Source: Sphingobium nicotianae
GTDB taxonomy: Bacteria > Pseudomonadota > Alphaproteobacteria > Sphingomonadales > Sphingomonadaceae
Direction of reading: 5' to 3'
Assembly (NCBI RefSeq): GCF_018603885.1
Contig: NZ_JAHGAW010000017.1
Span: 1-64,000 of the forward strand
DNA: 64,000 nucleotides
Below the pieces are notes generated by a model. The model did not search any database and was not told the DNA's origin. It saw only the letters and a list, made by a program, of their open reading frames with translations. Below are positions 55,074-64,000 of the stretch, piece by piece. Positions within the stretch are counted from its first letter, which is position 1; each line of letters opens with the position of its first letter. A program made the translations under genes and the position numbers.

Positions 55074-57542
55074 ATGAACCTCCCCATCCAAGCCGTCCTG
55101 CCTGATCTTCTTGCGGCCTTGCGCGAGCGCCCGAGCGCCGTGCTGGTCGCGCCGCCGGGGGCGGGCAAGACGACGATGGTCGCGCCGGCTCTGCTCCCCG
55201 AGCCCTGGGTTGCCGGGGGACAGATCTGGCTGCTCTCGCCCCGCCGGCTCGCCGCGCGGGCGGCTGCCGAGCGGATGGCAGATCTGGCGGGCGAGAAGGT
55301 GGGCGAGATGATCGGCTATGCAACCCGGCTGGAAAGCCGCAGTTCCGCTCGCACGCGCATCCTCGTCGTCACCGAAGGCATCTTCCGCCGCCGCATTCAG
55401 GCCGATCCGGAGCTGGCGGGCGTGGCCGCCGTCCTGTTCGACGAGGTGCATGAGCGTAGCCTGGAGGGCGATTTCGGCCTCGCACTCGCGCTGGATGCGC
55501 AGGCCGGACTGCGCGAGGATCTGCGTCTGCTCGCGATGTCCGCGACGCTCGATGGCGCCCGCTTCGCCGCGCTGATGGACGGCGCGCCGGTCATCGAAAG
55601 CCAGGGGCGCAGCTACCCTATCGACCTGCGCCATATCGGTCGTCCGGCCGACGCGCGCATCGAGGACGCCATGGCCGCCGCCATCCGCCGCGCACTGAGC
55701 GAGGAGAGCGAAGGTGATCTGCTCGCGTTCCTCCCTGGTGTCGGCGTGATCGAGCGGACGGCCGAGCGCCTGACCGGGCTGGCTCTCCACATTGCGCTGC
55801 ACAAGCTGCACGGATCGCTCGATCCCGCCGAGCAACGCGCGGCACTGAGGCCGGCACCGCCCGGTACGCGTAAGATCATCCTGGCCACCAGCATCGCCGA
55901 GACCAGCCTCACCATCGACGGCGTGCGCATCGTTATCGATTCGGGTCTCGCGCGTCGCCCTCGCCACGATCTGGCCGCTGGACTCACGCGCCTCGTTACC
56001 GAACGCGCGAGCCAGGCCGCCGTGACCCAGCGCGCTGGTCGAGCGGGTCGACAGGCCCCCGGCGTCGCCTATCGCCTCTGGGAAGCTGCGGCGACTGCCG
56101 GCCTGCCGCCCTTCGATCCGCCGGAAATCCTGGAAAGCGACCTGACGGGTCTCACGCTCGACTGCGCCGTCTGGGGCGTAACGGATCCGGCCAGCCTGCG
56201 CTGGCTCGATCCGCCGCCTGCCGCCTCGATCAGCGAGGCGCGCCGCCGGCTGATCGCGATCGATGCGCTGGATGGCGAGGGCAGGGCGACCGCCCATGGC
56301 CGCGCCGTGGCGGAGCTTCCTCTGGAACCGCGCCTTGCTCACATGCTGCTCGTCTCCGCGACGGAGGGGGAAGCCGCCGCGGCCGCGGATGTCGCCGTGC
56401 TGCTCACAGAGCGCGGTCTGGGCGGCCCATCGGTCGATCTTGTGCGGCGGCATGCCAATTGGGCGCGCGAGCGCGGTCCTCGCGCCGAGGGCGCGCGGGG
56501 CCTTGCCCGGCGCTGGCTCGCTTTGGTCAAGGGCACCGGCCGTAGCGGACCGATCGACGACGCCCTCCTAGCCCGCTGCCTCATCCGCGCATTCCCGGAC
56601 CGAATCGCCAAGCGCCGCGATTCCACCGGCGCGGACTGGATCAGCGTCGGCGGTCGCGGCTTCCGGCTCGATCCTGCCGATCCGCTGGCCCGGGCCGCGT
56701 GGCTTGCAGTCGGGGAGATCCAGGGCAGCGCCGTGGGCGCGCGTATCCTTTCGGCTGTCGCGATGGAGGAAGGGGAGGTTCTTGCCACCGCCGCCGCGCG
56801 CATCACGGACAAGCGTATCGTGCGCTGGCGCAAGGATCTGGCCGGCGTCGAGGCGTTGCGCGAGCGCTGGCTCGGAGCCATTCGCCTGAGCAGTGGCCCG
56901 GATGAGGCGCCCGAGCGTGCAGCGGTCATCGCGACGCTCGCGCGGGCGCTGCGGAGCGAAGGCCTCGGCCATCTCCCTTGGGGCAAAGCAGCCGAATCCC
57001 TGCGCACCCGCGCCGATTTTGCGGGCGTTGGCGCGCCGATCTCGGATGCCGCCCTGCTTGACGATGCGGAGGCATGGCTGGACCTGCTCCTGCCCGCCAG
57101 TGCCCGCCGCTTGACCGGCATCGATCCGGGTGCCCTGCACGGCCTGCTTACCCAGCGCCTCGGCTGGGACGCGACCCGGCAGATCGAAGCACTTGCACCG
57201 GCCGAGTTCCGCAGCCCGGCAGGCAGTCATCACGCCATCGATTATGCCGCGCCCGCCGGGCCGACCGTGGAACTGCGGGTTCAGGCGCTGTTCGGGCTGG
57301 CCGATCATCCCACCGTGGGCGTCGAGCGCATCCCGCTGGTCCTCTCGCTCACGTCGCCGGCCGGCCGGCCGATCCAGACCACGCGTGATCTGCCGGGTTT
57401 CTGGAAGGGGAGTTGGGCGGCGATCGCCAAGGAGATGCGCGGCCGCTATCCCCGGCATCCCTGGCCCGACGATCCGGCCAGCGCCAGTGCGACGCTGCGC
57501 ACCAAGCGGGCCGATGCGCGGAGCGATCCTAGCTCCAGATGA
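55074..57542 (+). CDS. hrpB: ATP-dependent helicase HrpB
   Basis: An 822-residue DEAH/DEVH-box helicase. Walker A PPGAGKTT at residues 27-34, Walker B box DEVHERSLEGDF, motif III MSATLDG, motif VI TQRAGRAGRQAPGVAYRLW, followed by the HrpB-specific C-terminal domain (PRHPWPDDP). HrpB is widely conserved but its cellular role is poorly known; RNA remodelling is assumed from family. Its 3' end overlaps the convergent DUF1877 gene by 14 bases. Confidence 0.93.
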   Translation: MNLPIQAVLPDLLAALRERPSAVLVAPPGAGKTTMVAPALLPEPWVAGGQIWLLSPRRLAARAAAERMADLAGEKVGEMIGYATRLESRSSARTRILVVTEGIFRRRIQADPELAGVAAVLFDEVHERSLEGDFGLALALDAQAGLREDLRLLAMSATLDGARFAALMDGAPVIESQGRSYPIDLRHIGRPADARIEDAMAAAIRRALSEESEGDLLAFLPGVGVIERTAERLTGLALHIALHKLHGSLDPAEQRAALRPAPPGTRKIILATSIAETSLTIDGVRIVIDSGLARRPRHDLAAGLTRLVTERASQAAVTQRAGRAGRQAPGVAYRLWEAAATAGLPPFDPPEILESDLTGLTLDCAVWGVTDPASLRWLDPPPAASISEARRRLIAIDALDGEGRATAHGRAVAELPLEPRLAHMLLVSATEGEAAAAADVAVLLTERGLGGPSVDLVRRHANWARERGPRAEGARGLARRWLALVKGTGRSGPIDDALLARCLIRAFPDRIAKRRDSTGADWISVGGRGFRLDPADPLARAAWLAVGEIQGSAVGARILSAVAMEEGEVLATAAARITDKRIVRWRKDLAGVEALRERWLGAIRLSSGPDEAPERAAVIATLARALRSEGLGHLPWGKAAESLRTRADFAGVGAPISDAALLDDAEAWLDLLLPASARRLTGIDPGALHGLLTQRLGWDATRQIEALAPAEFRSPAGSHHAIDYAAPAGPTVELRVQALFGLADHPTVGVERIPLVLSLTSPAGRPIQTTRDLPGFWKGSWAAIAKEMRGRYPRHPWPDDPASASATLRTKRADARSDPSSR

Positions 57543-58107
57543 GCAGGACGGACTCGCCGGCATCGGCTGCCGATCGATAGAAATGCTTTAGCCGGCTCAG
57601 ATAGGGCAACAGGTAGAAGAGGAAGAGATCCTCGCCTTCCTCCATCCAGTTTCCGGGCAAGACGTCATCGCGATCCATTGTAGCGAAATCGAGGTGCAGA
57701 CGCAGGGATTCCTCGGTGAGCCCGGCGAGCGCAGTTGAGAGCGCCGGCACGCGCTCTGCCGGGTAGAGCACTGCCGCCAGTCCGATATCGGGAATGATGA
57801 CGCCGCCTTCCTTCCACCTCTCGATCGCGGCGAGAGCGTCCTCGACGGGCATCCTGTCGATTGCCGCCAGGGACCGGCGCGCCTCGTGGTCGGGCCAGTC
57901 CGCATCGCGCATCAGTCGGTCATGATAGGCCGCTTCTGCGCGCTTGCGCGGCGAGGCAAGCCATGCGAGGCCATCGGTCGCCCTGTCGATGTCGATCATC
58001 GTCACGTCCTTTCCGGCAAAGCAGCGTTCCGGGATGCTGTCCGGATCGGCGCACAGACTTTCCATGATGGCCGGCTTCGCGCGGACATAGGTGCAAATGA
58101 TGCTCAT
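57529..58107 (-). CDS. DUF1877 (YfbM-like) protein
   Basis: A 192-residue soluble protein. The ending (PGNWMEEGEDLFLFYL, then FYRSAADAGESVLLIWS) and the DIDRATDGLAWL segment agree with the DUF1877 family that includes E. coli YfbM. Function unknown. The ATG MSIICTYVR was chosen over one eleven codons upstream because AGAGGGCCCA provides a ribosome-binding site and the family begins there. Confidence 0.8.
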   Translation of the reverse strand: MSIICTYVRAKPAIMESLCADPDSIPERCFAGKDVTMIDIDRATDGLAWLASPRKRAEAAYHDRLMRDADWPDHEARRSLAAIDRMPVEDALAAIERWKEGGVIIPDIGLAAVLYPAERVPALSTALAGLTEESLRLHLDFATMDRDDVLPGNWMEEGEDLFLFYLLPYLSRLKHFYRSAADAGESVLLIWS

Positions 58108-58290
58108 TGGGCCCTCTTGCAGTTGGCGACGAGGGAGCACGATAGCGGTATTCGATCCATTTTAGCGGGCGAGAGCCGGGGACTGATCCAAAACGGACAT
58201 GACTGGCGGCAGGGGCGCCCGGCGCACATATTCTTGACATCGCGCCCCGCTTTGGGCGACGGCAGCAGCATTGAACAAGGGAGTAGCTCG

Positions 58291-58569
58291 ATGTCCGCGC
58301 GGATCTACCAGATGCCCAAGAATGCCCTGCAATCGGGCAAGGCGCGCACCTCGACCTGGATGCTGGAATTCGCGCCCGCCGAGGCCAAGAAGCCAGACCC
58401 GATGACGGGCTGGGCCGGCTCGGGCGATACGCAGGAACAGGTCAAGCTGACCTTCGACAGCGCGGACGCCGCCAGCGCTTATTGTGAGCGGAATGGCATC
58501 GCATACAACATCATCAAGACGCCGCCCAAGACACTGAAGATTCAGGCTTATGCCGATAATTTTCGCTGA
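58291..58569 (+). CDS. NDUFS4-type accessory subunit of respiratory complex I
   Basis: A 92-residue protein of the ETC complex I subunit family. It begins SARIYQMPKNALQSGK and carries STWMLEFAPAE, MTGWAGSGD and FDSADAASAYCERNGI, the hallmarks of the 18-kDa (NDUFS4) subunit found in alphaproteobacteria and mitochondria. It stabilises the NADH-binding arm of complex I; the nuo operon is elsewhere. AAGGGAGTAG precedes the ATG, and TTGACA upstream (58233) may be part of its promoter. Confidence 0.9.
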   Translation: MSARIYQMPKNALQSGKARTSTWMLEFAPAEAKKPDPMTGWAGSGDTQEQVKLTFDSADAASAYCERNGIAYNIIKTPPKTLKIQAYADNFR

Positions 58570-58580
58570 ACCACCATCAT

Positions 58581-59738
58581 TCAACGGGCGGTTCGTTTCG
58601 CGCTAGCTTGCAGAAGTGCCTCCATTTCCTGAATGGAATCTCTACCCTTGATGGCCTCTCCAATTTTATCGTCTGGATCTGCCTCGAAATAGGATTTCAT
58701 CTGAACCGTGACGGAGGCGAGTCTTTCAAACGTTTCCTCTCCAATTCTCTTGCGGACCATCTTGAGTCCCTCGGTCAGCGCAAAAAAAGTCGTTTCAATA
58801 TTCATGTCAGGAAAATACCCAGTCTTGTCTTCGAATTTGGGAGAGTGAAGAAGCATCCAGCTCAATAAATCCATAACCTCGCTGATATTCTTGGGAATAT
58901 AGGGCTTGTACGACTGCATTTCATTTCTCCAGAGGTGCGATTGCGTAAATGCTATGCGGCCAGCCCGGACATCTCGAATTGCTTCGTCGTAGGCCTTGTC
59001 CGTACTCTCTTGGATGAAGCGCAGCAGTTCGACTTGCAGAGGCCTAAGGTCTCCTCGCCTTCGATACATTATGGCTGCCCGCTCCAGTCGTAGATGGCGT
59101 ATAAGATTGATTTGTCCTTTGAGCGTCTGCGGAAAACCTAGGGACTCAAAATGATAACTGGGGTCCATGCTTTGAATGTCTGCAATCAGGCGATCAATGT
59201 GTGCTTCAGTTAGCGCAACTGAGAGATTTTGCGCAGGGCCCGTCAAATCCAAAATATTATCCGCCATGGCGACGATAATTCCACCGGGCCCCTTATGAAA
59301 GTTAGGAAAGACCTCCTGCAAAGTTACTGGGTCGTTGAGCGGAGGTCCGCCATTATTACCTATTCTGACCCGAGGATTTGGACGATAATTGGCGGGGGTG
59401 AGCTTCGCGGAGTTGCTTGTTGACTGAGCCTGTCCAATCGATGCCTCGGACTCCGTCTTCCCAGTGGGTAAAATATCTGGTTTCCTGCGCGTTGTAGCGA
59501 TTGATGCAGAGGCTGGGCGCGGGCCGCGATTGTGGGAGACAATTACATGCTGTAGCGAGCGCGGCCCACCGGGTGCAAAGGTAAACCGCCCGTCGCGAGG
59601 ATCATGATATGGATTGAATTTCCGCTCTGTCGCGATTGGCAACATCTGAAGATCGAGATGCTGGCCGGTGCGGAGATAATGTTCGAACTGAAGGCGTTTA
59701 CCTGATTTACGTGCGACTTTCGAACAATGTTCCATCAT
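58581..59738 (-). CDS. Orphan protein with NPYHDPRDGRFT motif, lower GC
   Basis: A 385-residue protein of unknown function. Near the start is FNPYHDPRDGRFTFAPGG, then VRIGNNGGPPLND (about residue 125); these two motifs turn up in sphingomonad and phage-related proteins but name no function. The C-terminal ~230 residues are helical and charged, with no membrane helix. Base composition is visibly more AT-rich than the neighbours, suggesting transfer. The ATG pair at 59738/59735 follows CGGGAG; a longer frame starts 13 codons upstream. No partner or immunity-like gene is obvious. Confidence 0.75.
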   Translation of the reverse strand: MMEHCSKVARKSGKRLQFEHYLRTGQHLDLQMLPIATERKFNPYHDPRDGRFTFAPGGPRSLQHVIVSHNRGPRPASASIATTRRKPDILPTGKTESEASIGQAQSTSNSAKLTPANYRPNPRVRIGNNGGPPLNDPVTLQEVFPNFHKGPGGIIVAMADNILDLTGPAQNLSVALTEAHIDRLIADIQSMDPSYHFESLGFPQTLKGQINLIRHLRLERAAIMYRRRGDLRPLQVELLRFIQESTDKAYDEAIRDVRAGRIAFTQSHLWRNEMQSYKPYIPKNISEVMDLLSWMLLHSPKFEDKTGYFPDMNIETTFFALTEGLKMVRKRIGEETFERLASVTVQMKSYFEADPDDKIGEAIKGRDSIQEMEALLQASAKRTAR

Positions 59739-59840
59739 TCTCTGCTCCCGCCTGAAGCGGGAACATTTCAAGAACAAATCCTACTAGTCAAGCCCGAATG
59801 GACCCGACCTTCCAATGATCGGGCCCACCGATTTTTATCC

Positions 59841-60527
59841 TCAGGCGAAGCTGACGGTCCGCTTGCGGCGGGCGGCGGCGCCGATCAGCGCGAAGCCACC
59901 GATCATCATCGCCCAGGTCGCGGGCTCCGGAACGGCGGCCGTCGCCGTGAACGGATAGCGGCCCGGATTGCCGAGGTCGGCCGGCGAGGTCGGCGCGAAG
60001 GCCGAGCCATAGGCATCGCCCACCGAGGCGTTGAGGAACTGCGCGTTGACCACCTGACCGGTCACGCCTTCCGGACGATTGCGCGAGATGCCGCGCGTCG
60101 TGCCCGAATAGGTGACGCTGTCGACCAACGTGCCGGCATTCTGCGTGGCCGAGCTGTAGATGTTGATCGTGTCATCGCTGCCGAGATTCGAGTTGCCGCC
60201 GATCGAGAAGACCCGGACGGTCGAAGCGAGGCCCCAATAGGTGCGGAACGCATCGGGCGTCATCTCGGTCAGGACGATCGATTCGTTGGCGGCAAGCGTG
60301 CCGAAGAAATTGCCGAACGAGACCGGATTGTTGGGGTTATTGTCGTTGTAGCTCCAGCCGTTGATGTCGACTGCGGTGCTGCTGATGTTGGTGAGCTCGA
60401 AAAACTCGCGGTTCCCCGAATTGGCGCCCTGATACATGAATTCGGTGATGCGGACGTCGGCCCGGGCGGTCGTCGCGCCGGCGATCGCGGCGAGCGCGAT
60501 GAGGGCAGTGGACAGGATCTTGGTCAT
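59841..60527 (-). CDS. Secreted lamin-tail-like PEPxxWA-CTERM protein
   Basis: A 228-residue exported protein: signal peptide (TKILSTALIALAAIAGATTARA), then a lamin-tail-domain pattern (RITEFMYQGANSGNREFFELTN, in pieces, with VDINGWSYNDNN), and a C-terminal PEPATWAMMIGGFALIG followed by RRKR. The lamin-tail fold is an Ig-like beta sandwich found in surface proteins. Processed by an exosortase by analogy. Direct repeats of GTTAAC lie just upstream (60549, 60562). Confidence 0.88.
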   Translation of the reverse strand: MTKILSTALIALAAIAGATTARADVRITEFMYQGANSGNREFFELTNISSTAVDINGWSYNDNNPNNPVSFGNFFGTLAANESIVLTEMTPDAFRTYWGLASTVRVFSIGGNSNLGSDDTINIYSSATQNAGTLVDSVTYSGTTRGISRNRPEGVTGQVVNAQFLNASVGDAYGSAFAPTSPADLGNPGRYPFTATAAVPEPATWAMMIGGFALIGAAARRKRTVSFA

Positions 60528-60646
60528 TTTGTCAGACTCCCACTTGTCGTTAACGGAAAAGGTTAACAGTGGGCGCCTATGCGGAGAGTTTGACAGGCCG
60601 CTTACCGATTCATGACTCTTTTGCGCCGCGGCGCGCCTCGGCCGGT

Positions 60647-61618
60647 TCAGAATGTTTCGGCTATTTCCATGAGCTTGCTCAGTCGCCGCGGGGCGACGGC
60701 GCGCCAGCTCTTGGCGAGCCAGTCGCTGACATGATCCCAGTCGACACCCGGCCGGTCGAGCTTGAGCGCGATCCAGCCAGCCGCGCCATAATAAGCCGGG
60801 CGATAATAGATGTCCGGCTCGGCATCGATGAGCGCGGTCATCTCGTCCGGCCCCGAGGTCTTGACCAGCAGGGCGACGGCATCCTCGCCATGATGATTGA
60901 CCGAGACATAGGCGAAGAATTTGCCGCTCTTCTCGCCGCCGACCCGCCAGCCCAGGCTGCCGTGGGATGAGCGGGCATCCGTCTCGGGCAAGGCGAGCGC
61001 GAGTTCGCCGACCCTGGCGATGATCCAGTCCGCATCCATTTCCCGCCCGACATAGTCGGCGAGCATGCGCGGATAGAGCTGATATTCGGCATAGAGCACG
61101 CGCTGGGCGAGCGTCTCGGGTGTGTCACCGGATAGGATCGCGACCGGGATCTGGCCGAGCACGGGTCCGGCATCCAGCTCTGGCGTCACGATATGCACCG
61201 TGCAGCCGCCGTGGCTGTCGCCGGCGTCGATCGCGCGCTGGTGCGTGTCGAGGCCGGGATATTTGGGCAGCAGCGAGGGGTGGGTGTTGAGCATCCGGCC
61301 GGTCCATTGCGCGACAAAGCCCGGCGAGAAGATGCGCATATAGCCGCACAGCGCGACATAGTCGGCGCCGGACCGCTCGATCTGCTCCTGCATGACCGCG
61401 TCATGCGCCTCGCGCGTCAGCCCCTTGTGGCTGTGCGCGAAGGTCGGGATGCCCTCTGCGGCCGCGACCTGAAGACCCCGCGCATCCGGCTTGTTGGAGA
61501 GGACAAGCACGATCTCATAGGGACAATCGGGCAGGCGCGAGGCGAACAGCAGCGAGGCCATGGTCGTGCCCGTGCCGGACAGCATGACGGCGACTTTGGC
61601 TTTTCCTGACTTGTTCAT
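60647..61618 (-). CDS. purN: PurN glycinamide ribonucleotide formyltransferase fused to an MmcQ/YjbR-like domain
   Basis: A 323-residue protein. Residues 1-190 are PurN (AVMLSGTGTTMASLL, the catalytic Asn/His segment MLNTHPSLLPKYPGLDTH and the DSHGGCTVHIVTPELDAGPV loop, in pieces), which formylates GAR in purine synthesis. Residues ~205-323 form an extra domain: GELALALPETDARSSHG, GKFFAYVS, then YYRPAYYGAAGWIALKL, the MmcQ/YjbR (CyaY-like, DUF419) pattern. Bacterial PurN is usually about 200-220 residues. Starts with an ATGA overlap on the GNAT gene and is the last gene of the purM operon. Confidence 0.9.
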   Translation of the reverse strand: MNKSGKAKVAVMLSGTGTTMASLLFASRLPDCPYEIVLVLSNKPDARGLQVAAAEGIPTFAHSHKGLTREAHDAVMQEQIERSGADYVALCGYMRIFSPGFVAQWTGRMLNTHPSLLPKYPGLDTHQRAIDAGDSHGGCTVHIVTPELDAGPVLGQIPVAILSGDTPETLAQRVLYAEYQLYPRMLADYVGREMDADWIIARVGELALALPETDARSSHGSLGWRVGGEKSGKFFAYVSVNHHGEDAVALLVKTSGPDEMTALIDAEPDIYYRPAYYGAAGWIALKLDRPGVDWDHVSDWLAKSWRAVAPRRLSKLMEIAETF

Positions 61619-62208
61619 GCTTCGCCTCGTTCAAGTCTTTTCGTCCAGATCAACTGCGTCTCGTCCGGATGCTCCGGATAGGCATCCTCGTTTGCCCGGA
61701 TCAGGCGAAACCCGGCTCTTGCATAGCATCGGCAGGCAGCAAGGTTGATGTTTTGCGTCTCGACCCTGATTTCGTTGCAGCCATGTTGCTTGGCCCAACT
61801 CTCCGCCGTCGCGATCAGGCGCGTACCGATACCCTGTTCGCGCGCGGTGGCCAGAACGCGAAGATCCCAGATGACGGCAAGATCGTGTCTGCCCTCGAGC
61901 ATATCCAAGTCTGCCGCGTCGAACGCAATAAGCGCCGATCCTACGTTCTGCTCATCGGCTCGCGCCAGCAGCAATCCCCAATGGGAGAGATCGAAGCGCT
62001 CCACCCAGGATCCTGGCCGGTTTCCCGCAATGCCGTCATAGTCTTTGATGTAGGGCGTAGCGATTGTCCGCTCTACGAGGTCGAAGCCACCGTCGTCATT
62101 CCCGATGACATCGCAAATTCGCTCGACGCGAAAGGCGCAGGATATTGCCGCGATGTCCGGTACAAGCGCGACGCTGACCTCCTCGATGTCGATCGATGCC
62201 ATATCCAC
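61615..62208 (-). CDS. GNAT acetyltransferase, streptothricin-acetyltransferase-like
   Basis: A 197-residue GNAT protein. The acetyl-CoA loop is REQGIGTRLI and the end has CRCYARAGFRLI. IATPYIKDYD before it and IRVETQNINLAAC recall streptothricin acetyltransferases (Sat family), which acetylate beta-lysine of streptothricin; other substrates are quite possible. It starts 16 bases after purM and overlaps purN by ATGA, an unusual insertion into the purM-purN pair. Resistance function is inference only. Confidence 0.85.
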   Translation of the reverse strand: MDMASIDIEEVSVALVPDIAAISCAFRVERICDVIGNDDGGFDLVERTIATPYIKDYDGIAGNRPGSWVERFDLSHWGLLLARADEQNVGSALIAFDAADLDMLEGRHDLAVIWDLRVLATAREQGIGTRLIATAESWAKQHGCNEIRVETQNINLAACRCYARAGFRLIRANEDAYPEHPDETQLIWTKRLERGEA

Positions 62209-62224
62209 GCCCCGAACGGCTTCG

Positions 62225-63331
62225 TCAGCCCAGATGCGTTGCTTCCCAGGCTGCCATCGCGCTCCAGGCGTCCGCCGAGCCGCTGACGGTGCAGCCCTTG
62301 GCGCCCGCGCGAATCTCGCCGATGCGGTGGACCGTCTCGCCGGCCTCGGTCAGGGCCGCCATCGCTGCACCCACATCGCCCGGCGCGACCACCACGGCCA
62401 TGCCGATCCCGCAATTGAAGGTCCGCGCCATCTCCCCCGGCTCGATATGGCCCTGCGCCTGCAGGAAGGCCATGAGGCGCGGCTGTTCCCAGAGGTCCGC
62501 CTCGATATAAGCGTGGAGATCGGCGGGCAGCACGCGCGGGATATTCTCCAGCAGCCCGCCGCCGGTGATGTGCGCCATGGCGTGGACCAACCCCTTGCGC
62601 ACCAGCGGCAGCAGCGGCTTCACATAGATGCGCGTCGGCGCCATCAGCGCGTCGATCAGCAGCACGTCCTGATCGAACAGGGCGGGGCGGTCCAGCTTCC
62701 AGCCCTTGTCGGCGGCGAGGCGACGCACCAGCGAATAGCCGTTCGAATGCACGCCGGAGGAGGCGAGGCCGAGAATCACGTCGCCCTCCGCCACCTTGTC
62801 GGCGGTCAGCACTTCGTCGCGCTCCACGGCGCCGACGCAGAAGCCGGCGAGGTCATAGTCGCCATCGGCATACATGCCTGGCATTTCCGCCGTCTCGCCG
62901 CCGATCAGCGCACAGCCGGCCTGCTTGCAGCCCTCCGCGATGCCGGCGATCACGCGCTCGGCGACGCCATTGTCGAGTTTCCCGGTGGCGAAATAATCCA
63001 GGAAGAAGAGCGGCTCGGCACCCTGCACGATGAGGTCGTTGGCGCACATGGCGACGAGATCGATGCCGACCGTGTCGTGCTTGCCGCTGTCGATGGCGAG
63101 CTTGAGCTTGGTGCCGACGCCGTCATTGGCAGCGACCAGCAGCGGATCCTTGAAGCCCGCCGCGCGCAGATCGAAGAAGCCGCCAAAGCCGCCCAGATCC
63201 GCGTCCGCGCCCGGCCGGCGGGTCGCCTTGGCGAGCGGGGCGATGGCGCGCACCAGCGCATTGCCGGCGGCGATGTCGACGCCGGCTTGCGCATAGGTAT
63301 AGCCGGCGGGTTCGTTGTGCTTCGGGTCCAT
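62225..63331 (-). CDS. purM: Phosphoribosylformylglycinamidine cyclo-ligase (AIR synthetase)
   Basis: A 368-residue PurM. Motifs: [16 protein letters not shown], the ATP site [24 protein letters not shown] and [16 protein letters not shown]. It closes the imidazole ring to make AIR. Heads the purM-GNAT-purN operon. The 59 bases to the divergent gene hold both promoters. Confidence 0.96.
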   Translation of the reverse strand: MDPKHNEPAGYTYAQAGVDIAAGNALVRAIAPLAKATRRPGADADLGGFGGFFDLRAAGFKDPLLVAANDGVGTKLKLAIDSGKHDTVGIDLVAMCANDLIVQGAEPLFFLDYFATGKLDNGVAERVIAGIAEGCKQAGCALIGGETAEMPGMYADGDYDLAGFCVGAVERDEVLTADKVAEGDVILGLASSGVHSNGYSLVRRLAADKGWKLDRPALFDQDVLLIDALMAPTRIYVKPLLPLVRKGLVHAMAHITGGGLLENIPRVLPADLHAYIEADLWEQPRLMAFLQAQGHIEPGEMARTFNCGIGMAVVVAPGDVGAAMAALTEAGETVHRIGEIRAGAKGCTVSGSADAWSAMAAWEATHLG

Positions 63332-63390
63332 GCTGAGCGCCTTACCAAATCGCGCTTGGTTTTCCAGAACAATGCCGCCAAAAGGGCGCC

Positions 63391-64000
63391 GTGACGCTCA
63401 GCCTCCCTTCTCTGCGCCCCATTCATCTCGTTTTCGCGCTGGTGCTGGCGGCCTTCGCGGCCGTGCTCGTCGCGCAGATCGAGGGCGAGCGCGGCATCGC
63501 GCCGATCGCCTCCAATGGCGACTTCGAGGTGCGCGATATCAAGGTCGACGTCTATGGCAAGACCAGCGAGCAGGCCCGCGCAACGGGCTGGCGCCTGGCG
63601 CAGCGCCTGGGCTGGCGCGCGCTCTGGCAGCGCACGAATGGCGGACCCGGGCCGATGCTTTCAGATGGAACGCTCGACGCTTTGGTCTCCGGCATCGAGG
63701 TGCAGCAGGAGCAGATCGGCCCCAATCGCTATATCGCCACGCTCGCCATCCTGTTCGATCGCGCCCGCGCGGGACAGGCGATGGGGGTCAGCGGACAGGT
63801 AATGCGCTCGCCGCCGCTGCTGGTGATTCCCGTGCTCTGGGATGGCGGCGTCGCCACCACTTTCGAGACGCCGACCGAGTGGCAGAAGGCCTGGGCGCTG
63901 TTCCGCACCGCGGACAGCTCGATCGATTATGTGCGCACCACCGGTGACGGAGCTGACCCGATGCTGCTGAACGCCGGCCAGCCGAGTCGCAGGGGGCGCA
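63391..64000 (+). CDS. Exported/membrane-anchored conserved protein, partial (DUF2066-like)
   Basis: A GTG-started frame of at least 203 residues that leaves the window open. It has an N-terminal hydrophobic helix ([18 protein letters not shown]), then a beta-alpha body with repeated [18 protein letters not shown] and the strand [18 protein letters not shown]. The pattern recalls DUF2066 proteins, which stand divergent from purM in other proteobacteria. Function unknown. Confidence 0.75.
   Translation, partial: MTLSLPSLRPIHLVFALVLAAFAAVLVAQIEGERGIAPIASNGDFEVRDIKVDVYGKTSEQARATGWRLAQRLGWRALWQRTNGGPGPMLSDGTLDALVSGIEVQQEQIGPNRYIATLAILFDRARAGQAMGVSGQVMRSPPLLVIPVLWDGGVATTFETPTEWQKAWALFRTADSSIDYVRTTGDGADPMLLNAGQPSRRGR

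Noticed and set aside
59800-59826. Terminator between the lamin-tail PEP-CTERM gene and the orphan gene
   Set aside because: The 10-bp stem needs two wobble pairs and the T-run lies on the wrong side for the minus-strand genes; not strong enough to annotate.
60549-60567. CtrA site formed by the two GTTAAC copies before the PEP-CTERM gene
   Set aside because: The two TTAA boxes are nine bases apart, not the seven required by CtrA.

Overview
The window reads as one continuous stretch of high-GC alphaproteobacterial chromosome, most likely from the Sphingomonadales. Three things point there. Two proteins end in the PEPxxWA-CTERM sorting signal typical of sphingomonads. The gene orders are alphaproteobacterial (divL-tsaE-amgK-murU-addB-addA-trxA; pckA divergent from chvI-chvG-hprK with EIIA and HPr; lptD-surA-pdxA-rsmA). 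Intergenic palindromic repeats of the kind scattered through sphingomonad genomes are present. I see no rRNA, tRNA, CRISPR array, transposase or replication origin, so this is mainly core genome with a few accessory insertions.

Layout. 1-200: 3' end of ahcY and a terminator. 243-11601: a head-to-tail run from a DivL-type cell-cycle kinase through tsaE, muropeptide recycling (amgK, murU) and the AddAB recombination nuclease to thioredoxin, with most genes overlapping or almost touching. 11932-13951 (minus): an inositol-monophosphatase-family enzyme and argJ. 14048-17758: a small TonB-like protein, a small membrane protein and secA. 17894-24939 (minus): an MFS symporter, a SpoU-type RNA methyltransferase, then the chvI-chvG-hprK-rapZ-EIIA-HPr operon, which joins an acid/envelope two-component system to the regulatory PTS. 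It is divergent from pckA (25198), matching the link between this system and carbon flux at phosphoenolpyruvate.

27034-36523 is the most varied part: a PEP-CTERM protein, two small conserved unknowns, a divergent MurA paralogue, an MscS channel, an NfeD/SPFH membrane pair, a CitE-like lyase, and a sensory cluster. The cluster holds a single-domain response regulator, a histidine kinase whose membrane domain matches the copper/ethylene-binding domain of plant ETR1, and a divergent soluble chemoreceptor-like protein. 36647-47929 returns to housekeeping: guaB, rsmB, a TPR protein, the outer-membrane biogenesis operon lptD-surA-pdxA-rsmA (pdxA has no ordinary start codon), pepA and holC.

47993-64000 holds an alpha/beta hydrolase, ndk, a beta-helix protein, a SnoaL-like protein, chorismate mutase, a polyprenyl diphosphate synthase, a GST with a PEP-mutase-family enzyme, hrpB, a DUF1877 protein, an NDUFS4-type complex I subunit, a lower-GC orphan gene, a second PEP-CTERM protein, and a purine operon purM-GNAT-purN in which purN carries an extra C-terminal MmcQ/YjbR domain. 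The last gene, divergent from purM, runs off the window.

Most worth following up: the ETR1-like sensor and its neighbours, the divergent MurA, the pdxA start, the GNAT inside the pur operon, and the nested-palindrome repeats.
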